Assembly: GCA_963457665.1 (NCBI GenBank)
Contig: OY735209.1
Span: 58,725,019-58,789,018, forward strand
DNA length: 64,000 bases
Direction: 5' to 3'
Origin: Thysanoteuthis rhombus
Taxonomy: Eukaryota > Mollusca > Cephalopoda > Oegopsida > Thysanoteuthidae
Shown here piece by piece: positions 47,735 to 59,092 of this stretch. Under the pieces are notes generated by a model. That model made no database searches. It was not told the DNA's origin and saw only the letters and a list, made by a program, of their open reading frames with translations. Position 1 is the stretch's first letter; every line of letters starts with the position of its first letter. The position numbers and the translations under genes were made by a program.

Positions 47735-47990
47735 GGGTGCTGACAGACCTAGGTGATGTGATGATTTGCTGAAAAATCTTGTATGAGACATGAATACTTA
47801 CTTACCAGGTCATTGTGAATGCAAATGTCACAGAGCATGGTTCCTAACTGCCAATTGGGTAACCATGAAAGAGCTCTTGTCCATACATATGCAGTATGGT
47901 ATTTATCCTCTGGTTGCGAAGTTACATCAAGGCAGAGCAATCAGTTTTTGTGATATTTCAAAAGACTGGATATTTCCTAGAAAGACCTTG
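47735..47990 (-). mobile_element. Probable mariner transposase fragment
   Basis: The minus-strand reading CIHNDLVSKYSCLIQDFSANHH resembles the mariner segment around the second catalytic Asp (HxDNAPxH, then V-FLA-HHI). The nucleotide sequence also aligns with the mariner remnant at 61060-61330 in the same orientation, sharing GCTGACAGACCT, GGTCATTGTGAATG and AGTTACATCAA. The Asp-Asn-Ala-Pro core itself has decayed. Confidence 0.45.
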
Positions 47991-50900
47991 TATAAATATG
48001 GTGTGTTGTGTTAACAATCAAGTGTTATGGATTGTGTGTTGAAATTTCATCTGATGCTGTTCACTTGTTCTAAATTCCTACAACTTCGCAAAAACTTTTT
48101 GCCCTGAAAAATTCTGTCATCAATCCATTACAGGATTTGAACCTTGTTTTCAGGTTACATTTTGGTAAAATAAGTATAGTTTCTTCTGCATGATTTGTTA
48201 ATCTGCTTTGCCAGTGAGGACATTAGATGGAATAATATTTTTATTTTTGAAGCAGTGACTGTATCTATTACTTCTGCTCTCAAGACTAAAAGAGTGATGA
48301 ATGGTAATATACTTTTCCATCTCGATTAGGCTAAGCATTTTTGGAATAGTTCTAAGGGTCTTGCTTAAGCTTTTTTTTTTAACCCCTGACAACATTCCTT
48401 TCACTCTTGTCAAATCAAGGTTTTGTTATTATTTCCAAAGATACTGAACAGAGTTGTTTTGCAGTGGAGGATGTACTGATCAGTTGATGTTCGGGAGAAA
48501 ATTTGACGATTAAGAAACCTGACATTGATGTATTTACTTGTAATTGTTGATTGTTGCTTTCTGACACATGACATATTGCATAAGTGGATCTGTATCTTGT
48601 ATCACCATGACTCTGATGGATAACCCTTGGGGTCATGTGCTTGTCATCTGAATATCTGTCATTTCATATCTATCTATGAAGTGTCTCTCTGCAAAGATGT
48701 TTTGCTTAGCCTGATGGAGACATCCTCAGCACTTCCAATCTTTTTATTGACTGAACTGCATTGTGAACTGTTCAACTAAGACAGTGATGGTAAACCTTTA
48801 CATGGTGTGTGAAATTTTGATTTTTTTTGAATAATAATGATCCTGTTGAAAACTCACTCATATACATGTAATATAGTGTTTGGTAAATCTTCATGCAAAG
48901 CAGCCTATTTTTCTAGTATATTCATAAAGCTAAGAGTTTAATATAATATATCCTGAAATTTCAAAATATATTTGGTAAATAAAATGAACTTTTTTTTTCA
49001 ATTGTCCATGGTGTGTAACCTAAAATCTTATGGTGTGTCATGGACTTGCTATCACTGAACTATATTGTGAGTAATTGTTTTTCTCAAATACAAACTTGAA
49101 AAATCTATTGATGTTAATGTCAGTATTTCTTGATTTCTTATGGTTTCGTGTGAAGATGAGAATTTTAAATGTAATTATTTGCTGAGAGAAAGAAAATTGT
49201 ATTTTGCTATTTAGTCCTGTTTCAATCCAAACCTCCCCTCATCCCATCGTGTTTCTGATCACTTGTCAACCATAACCTTCCTACCATGAAAAAGAATTCA
49301 TCTGATACTCCAATATCGAGAGCCTATCTGGTTCAATGGAAAAGTAACATTACAAGGACAAATTAACTTGGAAGTATCAATTGATACAAGATATCCTCTG
49401 GCATTGATAGCATAATGAGAGCCATCTATTATCAGATTGGAAAAAGGGTTTGCTTTGGAATTCTCAGAATATTACCAACTATGACAGGCACCTGACGAAG
49501 GCCAAATGCAACAATAGCCAAAACATGACTATACCAACCAAAATAAAGATACTAACTTAATTGAAACAAGTGTATAACAATTGTTTATCTACAATTTCAA
49601 AACTATCAAGAATAAGTTGGATTAGGGTTATTCAAGTTTTAATTATTGTATTAGTGTGGAAAAAGACAAATGAATTTTGCTTGGTTTAAACTTCGACTCA
49701 TCAACTTAGAACGACAGGATTTTCCGAGAGTTTCTCTGACTAACTGGAAATTTCTGTTTTTCTAGTTTTTAATAGCAACCAAGTTCGCTCAGGGCTTTTA
49801 TCTTGCTATGGATAACTTGCAATAGACAGGCACCTCTATCTAACAATGGATAGCTCTTTCTTTTCATTCCCCTCTGCAGTTAATGGGTTAAGGGGCTCCT
49901 TGAAGCCTTTAGATTTAGTGTAAATAAGTTAACATTGTCATTTTTCTCATGTGATGTTGATGACAATGGCAGAAGGTTATTTTGGAACAGTGGAATCTCT
50001 TCCTAAAGCAGGTTGTTTATGTAACGTCTGGAAATGCCATAAATGAAATAAAAGAAATTCTAGTACAACTATATCCACATGCTGTGTAGTATCTTGTTCT
50101 AGCTTACATCTGCACGTACATAGTTGCAGAATTTCTAGGAGATAGACGTCAAAATGCCCTTTTTGTCAACAACAAAAATGTCTTAATAAGCCTTTTGGGA
50201 AACTTAAAAAGGCATTGTTTTTTTTTGTCTTTTTTTCTCTTGTTTTTTGGAATAAGTAAACAGACATTTTTCCATGGGGGGTAATAAGGGGGCTTATGTG
50301 CTTTTCATGCTGTACCTTGCTGAGATTAGATGTCCTTTTTTGTTAATTATATAAAAAAAATTGCTTGGTTCATCTAACTGTAAACCTTATCTATCCGTCT
50401 ATATCTAGCGAGTTACTTTGGGTGCATATTTGCAATACTTGCCTGATTTCTACCAATTTACATACACACACACATACATACGCATACAATATATTTTCAC
50501 ACATTCAATACATGTAAAACTCTCCAGGAATGCATCTCTACCAGTGCCGCATACTAACTAAAAACTGTATGAAAATCAGTTTAAATATAGCTACGATGCA
50601 GGGGAGTAACTAAGGTTTGATTTTCTGATTTTTTGGATTACTGTTTTATTATATGAAAATATCCATCAATCGAAAAAAATGTTCCTGTATCAGCAGCAAA
50701 ATTTAATCAGTTCTGCTGTTCATGACCCACCCTTCCATAAAATATCATTGAAACCCATTGAGAACTTTCTGTCACTGTCATTCAATCACAATGAAGAGCA
50801 TCTGAAATCAAGATGAAAGAAATGCTAGTCAAAAATTCAAAATGGTTAGTTCTTCATCGAAGGAAAATTTGAGATAATATTACTAGAGATATACATACTT

Positions 50901-51333
50901 TATATAATATATAATTAAAATATCTGGAAATAAAATAATTTTTTGGTATATCTATCCATATTCTTTCTGTTTTTTTATTTTATTTTTGCATTTGCACTGC
51001 ACTAGGGCAGTGCCCGTTCCAAATTTGATACTTGGATGTGCTGGACCTGATGGTGTGAGGAGCAGCCTGCCATAATCGTCATGAAAAATTAATTTCCGTC
51101 CATTGTATAAAACTGGCTTCAAAGTATTTCAGCCACCTCTCTTCAGTGTTGCCATTTTAGATATTTTATATACAAACTTGACACTGTCGTACCAGGTGTT
51201 CTGACTAATGTACATGGTGAATATAAACTTTGTAAGATGGCCAGTTGTTGAGTTATCTTAGTGCACACACCCACACACACACACACACACAGATTTCTCT
51301 AAATATAATTCGATATAAGTAGACTCCAATTTT
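47991..51333. other. No gene seen in 3.3 kb
   Basis: Near 49487, CACCTGACGAAGGCCAAATG is a repeat-tail motif like those at 6357 and 57768. A CA tract lies at 51263-51291. No coding exon is supported. Confidence 0.4.
51263..51291. repeat. (CA)n microsatellite
   Basis: About 13 CA units with one CCA interruption, just upstream of the RTE copy. Confidence 0.9.
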
Positions 51334-52512
51334 ATGCTACTTTTTTCACTTTTACCAAAAAAGGTGAAGGGAAAATACAAACTTTTCACAAAAATCATCA
51401 CCAATCAGATCACTAAAACACTAGACGAAAATCAACCACGAGAACAGGCTGGATTTAGAAGTTACTCGACCATGGACCATTTCCATTCAATAAATCAGTT
51501 AAAAGAAAAAGCAGCAGAATACAAAATGCCACTTGTAGCATTTATAGACTTCAAGAAGGCATTTGACTCTGTAGAAATTCCCATGGTCATGAAGGCCATC
51601 ACCCTATAAGGTGTAGACCCTGTATACGATAAAGTACTGCAACATATATAAAATCGTGGCAACTCCTTCATTAGGCTACAAAAGGACTCCAAAAAGGAGT
51701 AAGACAAGGTGATACCAGCTCACCCAAACTCTTTAGAGCCTGCCTTGAGATGATCTTCCGAAACGTGGACTACATGACCTCCAACTAATGTTCGATGAAC
51801 TAAACGAAGGAAGCAAAAAAAAATCACATGAACTTCAGTAAAACGAAAATCAGGTGCCACAATCATGTTGAGAATAAGAACATAACTGTCAAGATTGAAG
51901 ATGCAAAACTCGTCAAGGTAGACCATTACATCAACCTAGGACAACGAATCTCCATGAGGTCTTCAAAAGAGGAGGAAATCAAGTGAAGAATCATTCTCGG
52001 ATGGCAAGCCTTTTAGCAGAGCTAGCTCAACTTTCAAGAACCAGATGATCCCAATAATCCTAAAAAGAAGAGAATACAACCAAGGCATTCTCCCGATAGT
52101 CACTTATGGAGCTGAAATGTGGACCCTAACCAAGAGACGGATTTGCAAACTGAGAAGCATGCAACACGTGCATGAGAGAATCATGCTCACTTGCATGGAG
52201 AGATCACAAGACAGCACAGTATATAAGGAAGAAAATGGGAGTCCAAGACATCATAGAAACTATTAAAAAACTCAAATGGTAATGGGCAGGCCATGTTGCA
52301 AGAATGAAAGACAACAGATGGACATCATGACTTATAATATGGATCCCCAGAGATCACATGAAAACCGAGGCCGACAGAACACAAGATGGAGAGATGAACT
52401 AGACGAATTCAAGAAATACTGACTCCGTGACGCACATGATAGAGAATTGTGGCGAATCCTGCGGAAGGCCTATGTCCAATGACAGACGTTTAAAGACTGA
52501 TGATGATGCGGT
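51334..52512 (+). mobile_element. RTE-like non-LTR retrotransposon, longest copy in the window (defective)
   Basis: The first 91 codons are open and hold reverse transcriptase blocks: KLFTKIITNQITKTLDEN, REQAGFR, then AFIDFKKAFDSVEIP. The last includes the first catalytic Asp of the palm (motif A, FxDFKKAFD). After a stop at 51609 come frame-broken segments: FDELNEGS, FSKTKI-like, DHYINLGQRISM, the SLMELKCGP region, QYIRKKMGV, WAGHVARMKDNRWTS and the C-terminal end. GACTGATGATGATG forms the tail. The (F/Y)ADD catalytic box expected before LNE is not visible. The 5' endonuclease domain is absent. The copy is dead but serves as the reference for six shorter fragments. Confidence 0.9.
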
Positions 52513-52738
52513 GATAGTCACCTTCTTCCTCTCTCTCCTAAACCCCTTTTAAATCTCTTGTACTTCCTACCACAGCAATCTCTGATGACTTGATCTAACT
52601 ATTTTTTAAATATAAATATACAACATTATTTGAACGTTTACATCTTTAGATCTAGTATAACATTATTTCTCAATTGTATCATGTTGGATTAATATGAAAA
52701 TTGGTCTAGACCTCTGGGTAAACCATCCTCATCTTCCT

Positions 52739-52797
52739 GCTACTACTACCACAACTAATAATGCTACCACCGCCACCACCACCACCGCCACCACCAC
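52739..52797. repeat. (ACC)n-rich trinucleotide repeat
   Basis: Imperfect ACC/GCC triplets preceded by ACT triplets. The Thr-rich frame at 52694-52945 is a product of this repeat. Confidence 0.85.
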
Positions 52798-54857
52798 TTC
52801 GTTTAGAATCTTTCTGAAATATGGACATAAGGATGGTGGATGCATCCTTGAACTCACGGTTCTTGTTATCCTGATTTACTTGTTGATTTCTTTACATAAC
52901 TTCGGCACCAAAGCTTCTTATAATGGGGATTTGAAGAGGGGGTGATTATTTTTCTGGTAACATAGTTGATGAAAACTAATTCCAGGCTTTTTGATGAGTA
53001 GAGTGTAGGTGGAAAGGATGTGATTAGGATTTTATGGGGAAAGAGTTGGCTTTTAATGTCGGTCTTGGGTGGTTAGGGTCCAACTCTCAAAAGTCCCATC
53101 AAAAAGTTCCAGTTGAAGTGTTAGAAGGCTGTTGATGGGAAGGGGCATCTGATTATCAGGGAATTTCTGTTTCAAGTGCTGTTATTAATTTGGATGTATT
53201 TGTCAGTATTAAGTCTTTGAGATTGAGCTGATGATAAACCATTAGTTCACTGTTTCCATTTACTTTGTACTAGACATGTGATTCTGAATCTCATTTGAAT
53301 GTAAATAAGAAACAGGCAATCAGAACTGTCGACATAGTCAGCTAGGCAGAATCACTGGAAAATGGGGACCCCCCCCCACACACACACTCTGTATCTACAT
53401 GGCACCTACACAGGCCACATCAATGGAGCTAGAAGACCGGAAATTTGAACATACACCACTTATGTCTTTAAAAAAAAACCTGTTCCTCTTTCTATACTTC
53501 TGAACACTCAGTGATCTAACCGCCATCTGCCTCTATATTCCAAAGAAAATGTGCTTTCAATGATCCTCATGGTGATAGGCTCGCCATTTTTATTGAGGCC
53601 TCCAAATTCGATGGCCTTGTTCAGCACTCACACTTGTAAGTAGTTTGCCCAGTTGCAGCACTGTCCCATTGTATTTAAAGGGACAGGTCAGGATTGTCCT
53701 GACACTTTCGTGACTGCAGTTGCTTTAGCAACCACGGTTGTTTGGCAGCCAAAGTCGCGTCGGCTGGAGGTATTTTTGATAGGTTGCTCCTTTTTCCCCA
53801 TGTAAAGCCCTGACCTTGTGTCGCATTTTTTTTTTTTACTCCCTCCCCTATGAAATAAGTTGGGGAGATGTCAATTTATATTGTAGGTTTGTGCTATATA
53901 TGGAGACGGTTGTAATGAACTGTTCTCAGTGTTGACTCATAGTTCTCATAGATGTATTCGTAGCTGATCAATACCTGGACTGTAATACCTGTCTTGCACC
54001 ATATGTCACTCACAGCCACTTTGACTTGACTCTCCAAATTGAGCACTTCTGACATGACTGAACTATTAATCATTTATGCACCCTGGCCTTCAGCCAAACA
54101 GGAATAGCAGGAGGTGACATCACTGTAGCAGTGAGGACAGTTTTCTTTCAACAATTCAATAGCTTTTTTGAATAGCATATTGACATGGATGATATCAGTT
54201 GCTAGGTTTTTTGTTGTCAATAAAATCTTAATGCTTGCTCGAAAGCAATTTCAGCAAGGGAGTGGGTTTTTAGGAATCCATAAAAGATTGCCATATCTGA
54301 ACAGTCCAAAAAAAAAAGACATTCCCCAGGTCACCATAGAGCGACATTGGCTGGATTATGGTTGAAAATTGCTAAAATGTCTTGACTACAGGGCAAGAAA
54401 AACAAATGCAACAGTGTAGAAAGAAAAAAACAAAACAAAACCATTAGGGAAGAATGATGTGAAGTTAATCCCTTGATATGTGCAGTTATTTTTCGATGTA
54501 TACAGCATATATCATAACTACATTATTCAACGACAGGAATCTATGGAAAAATTAGATTGTTTTGAACCTGCTGGTTACTAGCGTGCCACTTCGAAACTTT
54601 TTCGTACTGTACTATTCAAATTTTATACCCTAAATATCAAGGGATAGTCATTATGAGTTTTTGCATTAAAACTGCATATATCAAGAGATTATCAATATTT
54701 CATTTATGGCTGCAATAGCAATCTACTAAAAAATTATTGCATGTGACTGAAGAACAAGGAAAAGCAGTCCATAGCACTTCATGGTAGCCCTCGAGCCACT
54801 TGGTTGCCAACACTGTAAAGGTGTCTTCCTGATTCTTTCAGGCTGTCATCTTCACAG
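52798..54857. other. No gene seen; one repeat copy inside
   Basis: Apart from the family A copy at 53323-53455, nothing is recognised. A stretch at 53640-53830 is less AT-rich but has no open frame of note. Confidence 0.4.
53323..53455 (-). repeat. Interspersed repeat family A, partial minus copy
   Basis: GAACTGTCGACATAGTCAGC, then AATGGAGCTAGAAGACCGGA and ATTTGAACATACACC, match the terminus and adjacent block at 19533-19650. A C-run plus CACACACA insertion lies inside it. Confidence 0.5.
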
Positions 54858-54891
54858 TTCCATGATTTTCTCTTTGGAAAAAATCATGGAA
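54858..54891. repeat. 12-bp perfect hairpin upstream of the RING exon
   Basis: TTCCATGATTTT (54858-54869) and AAAATCATGGAA (54880-54891) are perfect complements with a 10-base loop. It lies 210 bases before the exon, in presumed intron. No function is known. Confidence 0.8.
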
Positions 54892-55064
54892 GCTGAAATT
54901 CTAGACTTCTAAAGATTTATAAAATTCCTCCGTGATGAAAATTTCAAGACCTAAATTGAGGACATGTTTGAATAAATACAAGCATACGGCAACCCTATAT
55001 TTGTTGAACTCTCCTCTCCGTTTTTTTTTTGTTTATCATCTTTCAATTCTTTTGTTGTTTATCT

Positions 55065-55112
55065 TTCTTAGTAATCATGATTTCTTTCTCTTTTATTTCA
55101 GAATGGCTAAAA
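55065..55112 (+). promoter_or_regulatory. 3' splice site and overlapping upstream ORF in front of the RING start
   Basis: A pyrimidine-rich tract ending TTTCTCTTTTATTTCAG places the acceptor at 55101/55102. The exon opens with AATGGCTAAAAATGG. The first ATG (55103) is out of frame and gives a five-codon ORF (MAKNG) ending in TAA at 55118-55120. It overlaps the presumed start ATG at 55113 (context AAAAATGG, purine at -3 and G at +4). If both lie in the mature 5' leader, initiation at the first ATG would compete with the RING start. If an upstream coding exon splices in, the frame EWLKMAKAG could instead be internal. Confidence 0.65.
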
Positions 55113-55546
55113 ATGGCTAAAGCTGGCCAATACACCTTAAAAGAGAAAATTCAAGAAGAGTTTTTGGAATGCAAAATCTGTTTTGAACCGTATGTGAAAC
55201 CGAAGGCATTACCCTGCCTTCACTCATTCTGTGCTGAATGTCTAAAGGACTACGTGCGAAAGAACCCCAACAAAAATGCTGTGCGTTTTTGCTGTCCAAT
55301 CTGTCGCAAAGAAATCCCGATGCCTGCTGGTGGCATTGATGATTTCCAAGATAATTTTTGGTTATTGAGCTTGTCAAATTCTTTGGAAGAGGGTGAAGAG
55401 GAATGTCGTGTATCATGCAATGGAAAGTCTGTACGTAGCAATGCCTGGACAAGCCAAAAATGGAACCACCAGCCCAAGAATGTCACAACCTCATCTAAAC
55501 CTTTGTATCCCCCATCATTCCAAGAACTTAAACTCAGGGGGTTTGA
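55113..55546 (+). CDS. RING-finger exon of a TRIM/RBCC-type E3 ubiquitin ligase (partial gene)
   Basis: It encodes 144 residues plus two bases of the next codon. The RING domain spans about residues 16-69. The eight zinc ligands are Cys20, Cys23, Cys35, His37, Cys40, Cys43, Cys61 and Cys64, a C3HC4 pattern with spacing 2-11-1-2-2-17-2. The surrounding FLECKICFEPYVKPKALPCL and the later DNFWLLSLSNSLEE are typical of TRIM2/3/32/56-like proteins. Such proteins use the RING to bind an E2 and transfer ubiquitin, normally in the cytoplasm or nucleus. Residues 88-144 are acidic then Ser/Asn-rich with no domain seen. No B-box, coiled coil or C-terminal domain lies in this exon. The frame would stop at 55548, but GTAAGT at 55547 is a strong donor (phase 2), so the protein continues in a later exon. 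The start at 55113 is the first in-frame ATG after the acceptor. The minus-strand frames over the same bases are shadows. TRIM membership is likely. The exact orthologue is not assignable. Confidence 0.85.
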
Positions 55547-55982
55547 GTAAGTATTCTCTTTTTATGAAAATTTCTTTTATTATACTTTAATTCTCACCAC
55601 CACTAATGGAATTTTACTATTCTTCATTGTCAATATCTCTTGATCAGTTATCCTAAAAAATAACGTAGAGTTCATAACCTAGAATATATTTATTGTCTCA
55701 GTCTCGGATAGCATTTCTCTCCTTGTGATCCCTGGGTTTCCTCAATCCCTCCCCCATTTTGAATTGTCATCTTGTTATTCTTTAGCCATTATACTTTTGT
55801 TAAACTCAAAAATTGGAGTTGACTTTATTTTTCTACCATAACCAGAACAATCCTCACCAAAATCAGGGGCATGAATTGACATGAAAAATTCAAATCCCTT
55901 ACCGTGATTTGAAATCATGATCAACTGATTGCCAGGTGGCTAGACTGTCTTATGGAATGAGCTAAATTGACAAACCTTGAAT

Positions 55983-56400
55983 AGGATATACAACCAATGC
56001 ATTCTCCCAATAGTCACCTATGGAGCTAAAACATTGGACCTAACCAAGAGAATGACCAGCAGACTGAGAAGCATGCAAAGTGCACCTGAGAGAATCTTGC
56101 TCAACTTCACATAGGGAGATCGCAAGACTGCACAATATATTAGGAAGAAATCAGGAGTCTGAGACACTTGAATGGCAATGAGCTGGTCATGTTGTATGAA
56201 TGGCAGACAACCAATGGACATGACGACTCATAATATGGATCCTTAGAGATCACATGTGTAATCTAGGTGGGCAGAATACAAGATGGAGAGATGAACTAGA
56301 CAAATTCAGATAGTATTGGCTCCACAACGCTTACTATAGAGAAGTGTGGTGAATCCTTGGGAAGATCTGTCCAATGACGGACGATAAAAGACTGATGATT
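55983..56400 (+). mobile_element. RTE-like retrotransposon 3' fragment in the presumed RING-gene intron
   Basis: CAACCAATGCATTCTCCCAA, AGACTGAGAAGCATGCAAAG, GAGAATCTTGCTCAACTTCA, CAAGATGGAGAGATGAACTA and AAAAGACTGATGATT match 52070-52505 of the longest copy, with a deletion around 56160-56175. The frame is multiply broken. It is in the same orientation as the RING exon. Confidence 0.85.
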
Positions 56401-58129
56401 TAATTTTAGTAAATAAATACATTGATACAAAAAACATATATCTATAGAATTTTTATATATATACAATACATAATTTGTAGTAATCATCTTCAGTCGGAGT
56501 AGAAGTAGGTGTGGAGTTCAACCCTGCAGCAACTGACCTTGTCCATTATATGTACCTCCCCCAACTGAAATTCCTCGCCTGGGAACCAAGTGCCTCTTGT
56601 TTGAGAATCACAGATCTTTAATTTACAAACTATATCTGATCTAAATTTTACTCTGTGTCTGTCGCCTCTTACAACGCTATCGAATTGATTGCAATGTTCA
56701 TTTTTTTATGCTCTCATATAATCTTTTTGGTTAAAAATCACTCATGGAAGATATTGACAAAAATATGTCATATACTATCTTGTCTACAGGTTCTTGAGAT
56801 TGATCTCACCACCAGATATTAACCTAATCTGATATGAGGCCACAATAATCGGGCAAAACTAACTTCTAATGTTTCATGGCAAGCACCCAGAAAATATTTA
56901 CCAAGTCTAGCCTAGCCTGACACAAGGCCATATTAGTGTTGTCCCAAGTGAGGATCAAACTTGTTAGTTAAGAAATGTCATAAAGGTATAGAATGATAAG
57001 ACCTGCTTGAATCAGTGCTGTTTAAATTCCTCTTTTGAAGTTGAAATCCTTTTTGTCTTCTTGATGATGCTACTGCACCATTTTGGCTGATCTGTTCTTC
57101 AGCCTTCAGCAAATGTATATTCCATAATAAAAGAGGATAACTCTTATTTTCCCCGGAAGGAAAATCACAGCAGAAAAAGAATTGTCTTCTTTTCAGCAGT
57201 GTTAGATGCACAGAACCATTATCACCATTCACTTATATAGGTGATTCCAATCTCGACTGATTGGGGTTGGTGTTGAGTTATTTCTCCAACACTCTGTAAA
57301 GCAAAGAAAACACGGTACTAAAATCTACTTGCCTGTCTTGTGCATCTGGCAGACGAACCAAAATGCCAGCTTCTTTCAATTGTAAGAACATAAGGAAGGT
57401 ATGTCCAAATAAAATTTTGTATGTTGATGACTGTTCTCAAAGTTATAGACAATAAATCCAATTTCTTTCTATACAAGATTGCCTTAGGAAAAAAAAATAG
57501 CCTTTTCCCCCAAGAAGCAATTATCATTCGTTAAGGGAAAAGAATTTTGACCCCAAAATCTTGATGCTAGTAGAATAGGCTGAGTTGTGTGCAGTTTCTA
57601 TGACAGCTTACTAAAGAAAAAATGCTGAACCCTGTTTTCGCTCTTAACCTTTTTTTGTAAATGCTAAAGTGTTGAAAAATAGATGACACTTGTATCTATT
57701 CAAATGTTGTCTGGATGATTTGAAGCATTTTTGTTATTTGCCGATTATTTGGACTAGTATCTTCATCTTCTGACGAAGGTCGAAATACATATCAGATGAA
57801 ATGTCATCTTGAAAACGATGAGGTTAGAGATATCAGTACTATCAGTATGGTATTTTCAATCAAAATGTGTAACAGAATAAAATAGAAATTAGCCCAATTC
57901 TAATGGTTGTTTACTGAGCTTAGCTTATTCTGGGACAGGGTCATGAGCAAAGCGCTCCATGAGAATTGATCTCACTACATGAGCAAATAGTCTAGTATGG
58001 GGTTCTTCAAAGTAAGGATCCTGATCCGTTACTGGATCACATTTTCAAAAAAATTAATGAGACAGACTGGTTTGTCACTCATCAGAACATGACCAGCATC
58101 TTGTGGCAGCTTGCTGTGTTGTGTTGGCA
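56401..58129. other. No exon seen
   Basis: I looked for a B-box exon following the RING exon (Cys-x2-His and paired Cys-x2-Cys between AG and GT in a compatible phase) and saw none. Traces of SINE-like text such as GAGCTTAGCTTATTCTGG near 57918 recall 6618 and 56910. At 57768, TCTGACGAAGGTCGAAA is a repeat-tail motif. Confidence 0.45.
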
Positions 58130-58460
58130 GTAATCAATTGAAAAATTAGGAAGAGGGGTGATCAATGAATAAGTTATGTTTCTTGCTTTTTGTTGAGCAG
58201 AGATCACTTAAAAGACTGAATTTCCAAGAAAGAAGTGTGACTGCCGCCAGACACAAAATAAAGGACCAGTTTGGCATAAACTCACATTCTGGGGTAAATT
58301 TTCAAAAAGCTAAAAAAGGTTTTGTCTAGACACAGAGAGTAAGCGTTTTCATTTTCAGCCGTCTAGCTCTGTTGGTGCAACCTGTAGGCATGACACACAC
58401 ACACACACACATACATACATACATAGCCAGCCAGCCAGCCTAACCAACTTGGAAAAGAGG
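58130..58460 (+). repeat. Interspersed repeat family A, plus-oriented copy with CA/CATA/CCAG microsatellite
   Basis: GGGGTGATCAATGAATAAGT, GCCAGACACAAAATAAAGGA, CCAGTTTGGCATAAACTCAC and AGCCGTCTAGCTCTGTTGGT match the copies at 13978 and 18985. (CA)n, (CATA)n and (GCCA)n units occupy 58392-58440, just before the terminus CTAACCAACTTGGAAA. Confidence 0.65.
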
Positions 58461-58859
58461 TGATTAGCAAGACACTATTCGTATGCTTACAGTATGACAA
58501 TTATGTTCTCTCATTCTCATCTTAGAAGCGATTAAGAGTTTAGTTGTATTTCAGTTGGTTATAATTTTATTGCATGAAAATAAAGCAGGTCATTGAATTC
58601 ACTACACAAGCAATATTTTTAGGAAAGGTTAGTTAAAAAAATAATAAAGGACTCAATTTATATTTCTTTCTTGGCCACTAATGGAAATGAGGATGTACAC
58701 AGGCAGTGTTGCTGCTAACTCAAAAAATATTTTTAGACAAGTTTGACTACCCAAAAGCTCTAAATAAAAAAAAATGTCCATACAAGTACGAAAGATGCTA
58801 GAAATGGTAAAAAGAAATGGCCCAGATGTTTCAGCATGTCCATTTATATTCAGTGTCTC

Positions 58860-59092
58860 ATTGTTTACCCAAGTCCCCAAACCGCATCTTACTGTATGCC
58901 CAGTCCCAAAACCAATCCTTACCATATAACTAGTTCCCAAAACCAATCCTTACCATATATGCAGTTCCCAAAACTGAGCCTTACCATATACATAGTTCCT
59001 AAAGCTTAGCCTTACCATATAGTCCCCAAAACCGTACTTTACCATGTACGTAGTTCCCAAAACAGAGCCTCACCATATATATAGTTCCCTAA
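58860..59092. repeat. 31-bp minisatellite, about 7-8 degenerate copies
   Basis: The unit is approximately CCTTACCATATACATAGTTC followed by CCAAAACCGAG, 31 bp, with variants of 24-31 bp. Clear starts lie near 58916, 58947, 58978, 59009, 59036 and 59067. The minus-strand frame at 58653-58946 uses the array's left end (MVLGTSYMVRIGFGTGHTVR) and is not a gene. Confidence 0.85.

Noticed and set aside
55117..55486. Minus-strand frames over the RING exon
   Set aside because: They are shadows of the + strand RING coding sequence, which has zinc ligands and splice sites.
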